Shown: positions 1 through 5,421 of the stretch, piece after piece
Layout: each line of letters opens with the position of its first letter
Numbering within the stretch: the stretch's first letter is position 1
Assembly: GCA_002327525.1 (NCBI GenBank)
Contig: DCWG01000153.1
Span: 903-10,681, forward strand
Direction of reading: 5' to 3'
Source: Gammaproteobacteria bacterium UBA2168
GTDB lineage: Bacteria; Pseudomonadota; Gammaproteobacteria; Pseudomonadales; Azotimanducaceae
Length of the DNA stretch: 9,779 nucleotides
Program-made: the position numbers and the translations under genes
The notes under the pieces: generated by a model
The model's input: only the letters and a program-made list of their open reading frames with translations
The model's database searches: none
What the model was told of the DNA's origin: nothing

Positions 1-491
1 GTTGGATGTTCAGTGAATGGCTGTTTCACGGCAAGCCCAGCGTGCTGGGCATTGCCAGTGGCGCAGTTGCAGGCCTGGTTGCAATCACCCCGGCCTGTGG
101 GTCGGTCGGCCCCATGGGCGCTCTAGCGATAGGAATCGCTGCTGGTGTGCTTTGCTACCTGGCTTCAACCAAGCTGAAAAATGCCTTAGGTTACGACGAC
201 TCTCTGGATGTTTTTGGTGTACATGCCATCGGCGGTATTGTCGGTGCACTCCTGACCGGGGTTTTCGTGGCTGGATCCCTGGGCGGTGTCGGTCTGGACG
301 AGGGCGTCACTGTTAACCAACAAGTCGGTAGACAGGCGATCGGCGTGGTTGCAACCATCGTTTATACCGGGGCGGCCAGTTTTATCATCCTCAAGGTGAT
401 CGATACGGTCATGGGCTTACGGGTTTCCGACGAAGAGGAAGCCGAGGGTCTGGATCTAACCCTGCACGATGAGCGTGGTTACAACATCTGA
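1..491 (+). CDS. amtB: Ammonium transporter, AmtB type, C-terminal part (5' end outside window)
   Basis: The frame is open from the left edge and ends in TGA at 489-491, so only about the last 162 residues are present. They match the C-terminal third of Amt/MEP channels, which carry ammonium across the inner membrane. Visible family features are the GKPSVLGIASGAVAGLVAITPA segment, the DDSLDVFGVH motif whose His is the second of the twin pore histidines, a following GGIxGALLTG helix, a last hydrophobic helix (VVATIVYTGAASFIILKVI), and the cytoplasmic tail GLRVSDEEEAEGLDLxxHDERGY. The tail usually reads HGExGY; here Gly is replaced by Asp. The cytoplasmic tail is where PII proteins (GlnK) usually regulate these channels; no glnK is in view. 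A strong terminator hairpin follows about 50 bases after the stop. Family assignment is very secure; the N-terminal part cannot be judged. Confidence 0.95.
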   Translation, partial: WMFSEWLFHGKPSVLGIASGAVAGLVAITPACGSVGPMGALAIGIAAGVLCYLASTKLKNALGYDDSLDVFGVHAIGGIVGALLTGVFVAGSLGGVGLDEGVTVNQQVGRQAIGVVATIVYTGAASFIILKVIDTVMGLRVSDEEEAEGLDLTLHDERGYNI

Positions 492-541
492 TCTAATTTG
501 ACAGCAACCAGCCCCAGCGTACGGTCGGTTGCGCTCTCCTG

Positions 542-572
542 GGCCGCGATAGCGATATCGCGGCCTTTGTTT
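542..572 (+). terminator. Intrinsic terminator downstream of amtB
   Basis: A perfect 10-bp inverted repeat, GGCCGCGATA (542-551) and TATCGCGGCC (556-565), encloses a GCGA loop and is followed by TTTGTTT. It lies 50 bases after the amtB stop and most likely ends that transcript. The T-tract is interrupted by one G, so termination may be incomplete. The stem sequence is also symmetric enough to work on the other strand, but the other strand lacks a clear T-run. Confidence 0.75.
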
Positions 573-587
573 GGCCCGCAATATGAC

Positions 588-758
588 ATAAGACCTGGTT
601 AGCGGGTTTTTTGGAGCTTTCCGCTACCCTCAGAGGCCGTCACCCGGAAAGCCTTTGCCCGCAAGGTCTTCGCGGGATACCCGGCATGTGACCTGGTTCA
701 CCTTATATCTGCCGGCCCGTCGGGATAACGGCGGCAGAGCGGTTCCTCCGCCGTTTTT
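588..758 (+). ncRNA. Structured leader or small RNA, riboswitch/attenuator-like, class not recognised
   Basis: This non-coding stretch between amtB and the DUF4124 gene has many mutually consistent helices. Hairpin A pairs GG+TAGCGG (597-605, one bulged T) with CCGCTACC (621-628). A nested stem pairs GTCAC (639-643) with GTGAC (688-692), CCGG (644-647) with CCGG (681-684), and CCCGC (658-662) with GCGGG (672-676). The apical loop holds AGGTCTT (664-670), exactly complementary to AAGACCT (590-596), a possible pseudoknot. At the 3' end, TCTGCCG..CCGT (708-720) pairs with ACGGCGGCAGA (728-738). That hairpin excludes the terminator stem AACGGCGG/CCGCCGTT (727-734/748-755). The layout resembles a transcriptional attenuator or riboswitch, or a free-standing terminated sRNA. 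I compared it by eye with common classes (TPP, FMN, cobalamin, glycine, c-di-GMP, guanidine, 6S, SRP, RNase P) and saw no match. No convincing promoter was found. Confidence 0.45.
727..758 (+). terminator. Intrinsic terminator at the 3' end of the structured leader
   Basis: The stem AACGGCGG (727-734) / CCGCCGTT (748-755) has a 13-base loop and runs into TTTTTC (754-759). The 5' arm overlaps the competing hairpin 708-738, so the two cannot form together. Shape and T-run fit Rho-independent termination, either conditional (attenuation of the downstream DUF4124 gene) or as the end of a small RNA. Confidence 0.6.
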
Positions 759-790
759 CGGTGTTCAGGAGGGGGGCTGAGGAGGTCCTG

Positions 791-826
791 ATGTGTAGTT
801 TTTTTAGATGCAAATCTCTTTATTGA
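791..826 (+). CDS. Possible 11-codon leader ORF (MCSFFRCKSLY)
   Basis: The best ribosome-binding site in this intergenic region, GAGGAGG at 779-785, lies 5 bases before an ATG at 791. That frame reads only MCSFFRCKSLY and stops with TGA at 824-826. It overlaps the first possible ATG of the DUF4124 frame (808) in another frame and ends 14 bases before the preferred start at 841, which has no good site of its own. This suggests either translational coupling through a short upstream ORF or simply an SD placed too far upstream. The Shine-Dalgarno is flanked by TCAGGA (765-770) and TCCTGA (786-791), which can pair and place it in a loop. No known leader-peptide family was recognised; it may not be translated. 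Confidence 0.3.
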   Translation: MCSFFRCKSLY

Positions 827-840
827 TTGTGGGTAGCAAA

Positions 841-1305
841 ATGATGAGAGCAATAAGAATTGCCAGCATGTTCACCATGACTCTTCTGGCATACACGGCG
901 ACAGCAGGCACCGTTTTTCATTCCGTCGACGAAAACGGTCTGGTTATTTACTCAGATCAGCCTGCGCCGAATGGCCAGAATGAAGAGGTCCCCATCAGAA
1001 TTGTGCGCAGCAATAAGGCCGCAATCAAAGCTGACAAGGTCGAAGATGCCGAACTGGCTGCTGCTGTCAAGATCCACAAGGAACTTGATACTGAGGCCCG
1101 CGATGAACGGCAAACCCTGCAAACGGCCGCTCTGGAGAGAAAAGCCACGAACCGCGCGACTGCAAAACAGACCCAGGAGAAGTACAACAACAACCGCAGG
1201 TTGTATAAGCAATTGCCCAACGGCGAACGGGAGTATCTGAGCGATGACGAACTCGATGCCGCCCGCGCTGGTGCAGTACGCAGTGTTGCAAGATGGTGTA
1301 GCTGA
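841..1305 (+). CDS. Secreted DUF4124 domain protein
   Basis: From the ATG at 841 the product has 154 residues. It starts with a signal peptide: basic MMRAIR, a hydrophobic stretch to about residue 22, and a likely cut after ATA before GTVFHS. The DUF4124 motif follows at about residues 24-43 (VFHSVDENGLVIYSDQPAP), the usual (V)Y+xxDxxGxxxYSD pattern. The rest is charged and helical, probably coiled coil, and ends in YLSDDELDAARAGAVRSVARWC, a common end for this family, so I see no truncation. The protein should be periplasmic; the molecular role of DUF4124 is unknown. An in-frame ATG at 808 would add 11 residues but spoil the signal peptide. It stands alone between the structured leader and a transporter remnant. 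Confidence 0.85.
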   Translation: MMRAIRIASMFTMTLLAYTATAGTVFHSVDENGLVIYSDQPAPNGQNEEVPIRIVRSNKAAIKADKVEDAELAAAVKIHKELDTEARDERQTLQTAALERKATNRATAKQTQEKYNNNRRLYKQLPNGEREYLSDDELDAARAGAVRSVARWCS

Positions 1306-1352
1306 ACCCAGGGCCGAACCACACGCTGAGGGGCGTGATACCCAGCGCGACT

Positions 1353-1817
1353 ATTATCCCAACTTCGGGTCTTCCACCAACATTCTTATCCTGCTGGCCG
1401 TTTCCTGCATCGCCGCGGCACTACTCTGACTTGCATGCGATTACTCCGATTCCGGTTTTCTGGCCGGCTGCACTGGACACCTGTTACTTCCTGGTGATGG
1501 GTGTGCTGGTGATGTTCATGGCGCCAGGTTTCGCCATGTTCGAAGCGGGCAGGGTCCGGGCGAAAAACACCTCGGAAATCCTCAACAAGAACGTGGCTGT
1601 GTTTGCCATCGCCGGCATCATGTACCCGGGCGCGGGCGAAGCATCCTGGATACCGATTCTCGGCATGGGGCTTGGTGCGGAGAATGCGGTGGGTGACGTT
1701 CTGTCCTCGGGAGGTGACACCTACTATTTCGTGCGCTGCGACTATTTCTTCCTGGTGGTCTTCGTGGCAACTGCCATGCCCATTGTCTCGGGGGCCGTGC
1801 ACCTTACGCGGAACTAA
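1353..1817 (+). pseudogene. amt: Decayed N-terminal fragment of a second ammonium transporter
   Basis: From about 1430 one frame (GTG-initiated ORF from 1335, stop 1815-1817) reads ALDTCYFLVMGVLVMFM, then FAMFEAGRVRAKNTSEILNKN. This is helix 1, loop and helix 2 of Amt proteins of the subfamily with EAGxVRAKN. After AIAGIMY it jumps straight to PGAGEASWIPILGMGLGAEN and then DYFFLVVFVATAMPIVSGAV, the periplasmic loop and helix 3. Homologues I recall have about ten more residues ending in a second IMYPG, so a deletion between the two IMY copies is likely. A hydrophobic signal-like stretch (NILILLAVSCIAAALL, about 1380-1426) lies in the preceding frame and stops at 1427-1429, pointing to a frameshift. 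Homology ends after SGAV, where SGAVAER is expected; about eight channel helices are missing. It cannot make a working channel. The sequence type differs from the amtB at the window start, so it is a paralogue and not a simple copy. Confidence 0.8.
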
Positions 1818-1854
1818 CCATTCGCTTGCGGCTGGTTTTGGTAGACTGCGCACC

Positions 1855-3222
1855 ATGCAATATATAAGCACCCGGGGCAATACCCCGGCCATGTCATTCA
1901 AGGACGCCGTCATCACTGGTCTCGCCCCGGACGGAGGTCTGCTGTTGCCCGAGCACATTCCAGATGTACGCGAGCGCCTGGATGACTGGCGTTCGCTCGA
2001 TTTCGTCGGGCTCGCCAAGGAGTTGATCGGGCTGTTCGTCGATGACATTCCCCGTACCGATCTCCAGCGGCTGATAGAGAAGGCATATTTGACGTTCGAC
2101 ACACCCGAGGTGGTGCGGATGGTGGAGGTCGGCGACGTGCATGTGCTGGAGCTCTTTCACGGTCCGACACTCGCGTTCAAAGACGTGGCACTCCAGCTTC
2201 TCGGTCGCCTATTCGACTACATACTCGACAAGAGTGGTGAGCATCTGAACATCGTCGGGGCGACCAGCGGCGATACGGGCAGCGCCGCCATTGCCGGTGT
2301 GCATGGCCAGCCGCACATCGATATTTTCGTGATGTACCCAAACGGGCGGGTCAGCGATCTGCAGGAACTGCAGATGACCACATATGAGGATGAAAACGTG
2401 CATTGCCTGGCCGTGGAAGGCAGCTTCGACGACTGCCAGGGTCTTCTGAAGGAGCTGTTCAACGATCTGGAGTTCAAACAGCGCCTACATCTCGGTGCTG
2501 TGAACTCCGTGAACTGGGCGCGGGTGCTGGCGCAGATCGTCTACTACGGCTATGCGAGCCTGCGTTTCTCCAGCGATGTGCGCTTTTGTGTACCGACCGG
2601 CAACTTTGGCAACGTGTTTGCGGGTTACCTCGCGCGCCGCATGGGCTTCCCGATTGAAAAGCTGATTGTAGCGACCAACGAAAACGACATTCTCGCTCAG
2701 TTTTTCCATACGGGCGTCTACCAGCGCGGCGAAGTGCGCTTCACGTCGACCCCCGCCATGGACATTCAGGTGGCGAGCAACTTCGAGCGTTATCTGTACT
2801 ACTACCTGGGTGAGGACGCTGAGCGCCTCGATACCTTCATGGATCGGTTCGCGTCGACGGGCAGCGCGCAGTTGGACGGTCCGCCGCAGGAGGAAGCGAT
2901 TCTGGCCACGTCGGTTGCCACGCAGGATCTCATGGGCACCATCGGCGAAGTGTTCAGAAATAGCAACTACGTTGCGGATCCGCATACGGCGGTGGGGCTG
3001 GTGTCGGCAGCGCGCTTCGCATCGCGTGGAACCCCGGTGGTCTGTGTCGCAACGGCTCATCCGGCCAAGTTCCCGGAATCGGTGTGTGAGGCGACGCAAA
3101 AGGACACGGTACGCCACCCGGCCCTGGAGGCGCTGGTCAGAAAACCCACACGGCGCACGGTCATCCGGCCGAATCTAGACGGCGTCAAGGCCTTCATTGA
3201 GATGCATGCTAGGCAACGCTAG
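1855..3222 (+). CDS. thrC: Threonine synthase
   Basis: This gene encodes 455 residues, close to the usual size of the proteobacterial form (E. coli 428). ThrC is a cytosolic PLP enzyme that converts O-phospho-L-homoserine and water to threonine and phosphate. The start MQYISTRGNTPAMSFKDAV is the typical N-terminus, which fixes ATG 1855. The PLP lysine is K109 in GPTLAFKDVAL. The phosphate-binding loop GATSGDTGSAA is near residues 135-145, and VPTGNFGNVFAG is near 246-256. The C-terminal DPHTAVG and TAHPAKFPE motifs are intact. Upstream I see no Shine-Dalgarno. A TAGACT hexamer (1842-1847) ends 7 bases before the ATG and would fit a leaderless message, but no convincing -35 accompanies it. The usual partner hom is absent; the gene sits between a transporter remnant and a convergent pseudogene. 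Confidence 0.97.
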   Translation: MQYISTRGNTPAMSFKDAVITGLAPDGGLLLPEHIPDVRERLDDWRSLDFVGLAKELIGLFVDDIPRTDLQRLIEKAYLTFDTPEVVRMVEVGDVHVLELFHGPTLAFKDVALQLLGRLFDYILDKSGEHLNIVGATSGDTGSAAIAGVHGQPHIDIFVMYPNGRVSDLQELQMTTYEDENVHCLAVEGSFDDCQGLLKELFNDLEFKQRLHLGAVNSVNWARVLAQIVYYGYASLRFSSDVRFCVPTGNFGNVFAGYLARRMGFPIEKLIVATNENDILAQFFHTGVYQRGEVRFTSTPAMDIQVASNFERYLYYYLGEDAERLDTFMDRFASTGSAQLDGPPQEEAILATSVATQDLMGTIGEVFRNSNYVADPHTAVGLVSAARFASRGTPVVCVATAHPAKFPESVCEATQKDTVRHPALEALVRKPTRRTVIRPNLDGVKAFIEMHARQR

Positions 3223-3581
3223 CTGTTGCCTGGGCGAAGCAAAGAATGTGCCCGTCGGGATCTTCCGCGTAAGAGTCTGGTCCACCCCACGGATGCATCT
3301 CCAGTCCCCGTGTGACGTTGGCGCCGCCGTGAGTGAATGCTTCAAACAGCGCTCTGAATGTGCCGAACCTCGATCATCGCGTCGATATGGTCGTTGTCCC
3401 GCTGATGCTCTCTCTCGCCCGGGCGCTCGCGCGCATTTCAGATGGATCTCGTCGTTTCCCTCGCGTAGAAGCGCTCGCAGTCAGTAACCTGTTCGAAGCC
3501 GAGCCACTCTTCATAGTAGGCGAGACTTATGCGGAGATCGCGGACCAAAAACTGCGGCGCGATTGAGACCAGGCGGGCACA
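3209..3581 (-). pseudogene. VOC/glyoxalase-bleomycin resistance family pseudogene
   Basis: Read on the minus strand, three frames must be joined to recover a VOC-fold protein of about 120 residues. The first piece is ARLVSIAPQFLVRDLRISLAYYEE, then WLGFEQVTDCERFYARE, which runs into a stop at 3438-3440. After a shift near 3455 comes NDEIHLKCARAPG. After another near 3410-3418 comes HQRDNDHIDAMIEVRHIQ. After a third near 3352-3360 comes RALFEAFTHGGANVTRGLEMHPWGG, then PDSYAEDPDGHILCFAQ, ending with TAG at 3211-3209. The order and the FLVRDLxxSLxYYE, EIHLKC, HID, WGG and DPDGHILCF motifs are those of VOC enzymes. The expected ATG before ARLVS is TGT (3581-3579), so the start is lost too. It follows the zinc-ribbon gene by a few bases and its last 14 bases lie antisense to the 3' end of thrC. 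Confidence 0.88.
3211..3231. repeat. Inverted repeat over the thrC stop codon
   Basis: AGGCAAC (3211-3217) and GTTGCCT (3225-3231) form a perfect 7-bp stem with a 7-base loop that contains the thrC stop TAG (3220-3222). It sits where thrC meets the convergent VOC pseudogene. No T-run follows on either strand, so a standard intrinsic terminator is not supported; it may stabilise 3' ends or may simply be chance. Confidence 0.4.
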
Positions 3582-3582
3582 C

Positions 3583-3792
3583 TCAGTTGGTGAAGAAGTC
3601 GAACACATTGCCGAGTGTCGAGGAGTCGATGCGGTAAATCTCCGTGAACTGACAGCGTGTGCAGGACACGGTCGTGAAGCGTTTGTTCTGCACGTCGAAG
3701 ATCTTGGCGAACATCCCGCCGGCGGCACGAAACTGATCGGTGTCGAATTCGCAATTGTGACACTTCGGGCATTCCCAGTTGCGGTGTTGCAT
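3583..3792 (-). CDS. Small zinc-ribbon protein, DUF2082 / predicted nucleic-acid-binding
   Basis: The 69-residue product carries two CxxC knuckles, C8-x2-C11 in WECPKCHNC and C44-x2-C47 in VSCTRCQFTE, spaced as in a zinc ribbon. Between them is FRAAGGMFAKIFDVQNKRFTTV, which matches what I recall of the DUF2082 family (predicted Zn-ribbon nucleic-acid-binding proteins) nearly word for word. A third cysteine (C14) sits after the first knuckle. Function is not established for the family. The ATG at 3792 gives the usual start. A GGAT element about 7 bases upstream is a weak ribosome site, and a poor promoter-like pair (AAGACA and TAGCCT, 18 apart on the minus strand at about 3815-3845) may serve it. 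It lies downstream of the DUF4124 gene after a 65-base gap and directly upstream of the VOC pseudogene. Confidence 0.85.
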   Translation of the reverse strand: MQHRNWECPKCHNCEFDTDQFRAAGGMFAKIFDVQNKRFTTVSCTRCQFTEIYRIDSSTLGNVFDFFTN

Positions 3793-3857
3793 AGGTAGAT
3801 CCGGCGCGGTAGGAGCGTTCAGGCTACACTGGTGCCCGCGAGGTTGTCTTTATCGTT

Positions 3858-4448
3858 CTATTCTGACGGCGGTTTTGGGTTGGGGGCGGTGAGGCGAGAG
3901 TAGCGTAGAAGGTGAAACACGACCGGCTCGCTCGTGATCAGTACCGAACCGGCGGCACCAATGACCTCCGCGTGCAGTCGATGGCTGCCGCGGTCGGTGT
4001 TCTCGAGTACGAATCGGGAAACCGGCGCACGCGCCACACCCACACCGTCGAGATAAAGTGCCACTTTGTGGCCGACCCTCAAGCCGGGTTCGATTCGTAA
4101 ACTGACCGCTACGTTGCCGCTGTTGTCGCGCATGGCGCTGTCGTGGATGGGTTGAGTGATGGTTAAAGCCGTGTAGGCGACTTCGTCCGTCGACTGATCG
4201 CTTTCCTGCAGGCCCGGAACGATCCAGGGTTCGCGATCTTTCAGCGGGATGGGTTCGAAGGTGTTGGGCTCCCGAAGCTTCACTTCCTGTGTGGTTTCTC
4301 CCGCCGCATCGAGCGGTGGCGTGTCGCTGTATATTACGTTGCCGTACTTGTCAGTCGTCTTGTATACGCGCTCCGCAGCCGAGGCAGCGCCCGCGAGCCA
4401 GCACGAAGCCACTATTACCCAGCCGGCCAGAGTAAGAGTGCGCGTCAT
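3858..4448 (-). CDS. Secreted DUF4124 protein with Ig-like C-terminal part
   Basis: The 196-residue product opens with a clear signal peptide (MTRTLTLAGWVIVASCWLAG, cut after AASA). DUF4124 follows at about residues 25-46 (ERVYKTTDKYGNVIYSDTPP). After a linker, residues about 95-180 (LTITQPIHDSAMRDNSGNVA, SLRIEPGLRVGHKVALYLDG, VLENTDRGSHRLHAEV, SEPVVFHLLRYS) look like a beta-sandwich, as in other DUF4124 proteins with an Ig-like tail. The protein should act in the periplasm; its role is unknown. The start is chosen at ATG 4448, because it overlaps the stop of the DUF167 gene as ATGA and precedes the signal peptide; the frame stays open further upstream without meaning. It is the last member of the tightly coupled run from argH. 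Related genes occur near glnA/ntrB in pseudomonads, from memory. Confidence 0.88.
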   Translation of the reverse strand: MTRTLTLAGWVIVASCWLAGAASAAERVYKTTDKYGNVIYSDTPPLDAAGETTQEVKLREPNTFEPIPLKDREPWIVPGLQESDQSTDEVAYTALTITQPIHDSAMRDNSGNVAVSLRIEPGLRVGHKVALYLDGVGVARAPVSRFVLENTDRGSHRLHAEVIGAAGSVLITSEPVVFHLLRYSRLTAPNPKPPSE

Positions 4449-4717
4449 GTAGCGAGACGCGCCAACAGGCTGGCCCGGTCGATCCCGTCGATGCGCACGA
4501 GCTTGTGTGTCGAGATGGTGCCCTGTTCGATGGAGAGGTTCCGCACCGGTACACCTGCGGCACGGGCCAGCAGTTCCAGGAGGCTGGTGTTGGCTTTGCC
4601 TTTTCCCGGGGGTGCGGCGACACGAATCTTGAGTTCGTCGTTCAGCCATCCGGCAACCTCCGTTCGCGAGGCACCCGGTACCACTTTTATTCGCAAGCGT
4701 GTGGACGATGCCATCAT
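4445..4717 (-). CDS. DUF167 / YggU family protein
   Basis: This gene encodes 90 residues, near the family's usual length of about 95. Family marks are RLRIKVVPGASRTEVAGW, then LKIRVAAPPGKGKANTSLLELLA and the later KLVRIDGI. The YggU fold is a small alpha/beta domain, presumed cytosolic, with no proven reaction. The ATG at 4717 overlaps the stop of the HAD gene as ATGA, and its own stop overlaps the DUF4124 start as ATGA, so it is probably translated by coupling from both sides. A second ATG follows directly (MM), which could also serve as start. Confidence 0.93.
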   Translation of the reverse strand: MMASSTRLRIKVVPGASRTEVAGWLNDELKIRVAAPPGKGKANTSLLELLARAAGVPVRNLSIEQGTISTHKLVRIDGIDRASLLARLAT

Positions 4718-5421
4718 AACCCCTCGATGGCGCGGATCGCTTCCATCAGTTCGTCGAGACCGGCCACCTCGGCGGAAGGTTTTACATCGCCCTCAAGCTC
4801 GTGGCCGCGCATGTTTACCCAGATGGTGTGCATGCCGACCCCGGCTGCACCGGCGATGTCGTCCACTAGATGGTCGCCCACGTGTATGGCCTCGTGCGGT
4901 TGCACGGCAGTGTGTGCGAGCGCCGCATGGAACATGGCTGGAGCAGGTTTACTGGCGCCCACCGCCTCAGCGGAAAAGCTGAATGTCAGGTAGCGGTCGA
5001 GTCCGAGGGTGGCGGTATCTGCGTTGCCGTTGGAAAGCGCCCCCATGGTGTAGGTACCACTCAGCATCTCGAGTGTGGTCAACGCATGGTCGAAGTAGAT
5101 CACGTCGTGCCGGGCATCGAGAAACGTCTGGAATGCCCGGCTGGCCACCGCTACGGCCCTTCGTTCGGCCATGCCGGTTGTCAACAGAGCTTCGAACACG
5201 ACGGTTTCGCGCAACACCGACAGGTTGTGGGTGATTTCCGGTCTTTCTCTCAACAGCCGGTCGCGGATCGCGGCTGCTTCGCCGCGTTCGAACAGCCCCA
5301 TTACTTCAGGCGCATGCTGTCTGAGGTAAGAGCGCATCGCACGTTCTGCGTTGCCGATAACCTGATGGACGTCCCACAGCGTGTTGTCGAGGTCGAATGT
5401 GATGACGCGAATTCGAGGCAT
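4714..5421 (-). CDS. yigB: HAD-superfamily hydrolase, YigB type
   Basis: The 235-residue product holds all HAD motifs: nucleophile and acid D10/D12 in FDLDNTLWD, S130-N131 in GALSNGN, K158 in GASKPAP, and the metal-binding acids in HVGDHLVDDIAGA (D183, D187/D188). A helical cap fills residues about 17-105 with RERPEITHNLSVLR, close to the PEIxHDVTRWR stretch of E. coli YigB. YigB dephosphorylates small substrates, including FMN and the riboflavin intermediate 5-amino-6-(5-phospho-D-ribitylamino)uracil in E. coli; the substrate here is inferred only. ATG 5421 shares its A with the xerC stop (TGATG). Position directly after xerC matches the conserved dapF-yigA-xerC-yigB order, which supports orthology. 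Confidence 0.9.
   Translation of the reverse strand: MPRIRVITFDLDNTLWDVHQVIGNAERAMRSYLRQHAPEVMGLFERGEAAAIRDRLLRERPEITHNLSVLRETVVFEALLTTGMAERRAVAVASRAFQTFLDARHDVIYFDHALTTLEMLSGTYTMGALSNGNADTATLGLDRYLTFSFSAEAVGASKPAPAMFHAALAHTAVQPHEAIHVGDHLVDDIAGAAGVGMHTIWVNMRGHELEGDVKPSAEVAGLDELMEAIRAIEGL

Noticed and set aside
498..503. Perfect TTGACA -35 box after the amtB stop.
   Set aside because: No acceptable -10 hexamer is found 15-19 bases downstream.
571..612. CCCGC (575-579) / GCGGG (602-606) followed by six T, a possible second terminator.
   Set aside because: The stem is only 5 bp with a 22-base loop, and it conflicts with the better hairpin 597-628; kept only as a remote alternative.
588..758. 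Identification as 6S, SRP, RNase P, cobalamin, c-di-GMP or FMN RNA.
   Set aside because: None of the conserved core sequences of those classes could be found by eye.
1603..1854. An 84-codon N-terminal extension of thrC.
   Set aside because: The frame is open but overlaps the Amt remnant in another frame and has no similarity to threonine synthase; homology begins exactly at MQYISTRG (1855).
3333..3566. Plus-strand frame of 77 codons over the VOC remnant.
   Set aside because: It is the antisense shadow of the decayed gene and has no recognisable protein features.
4449..4649. Longer N-terminus for the DUF4124 protein (frame open to 4649).
   Set aside because: It lies entirely within the DUF167 gene; the signal peptide starts at ATG 4448, which overlaps the DUF167 stop.
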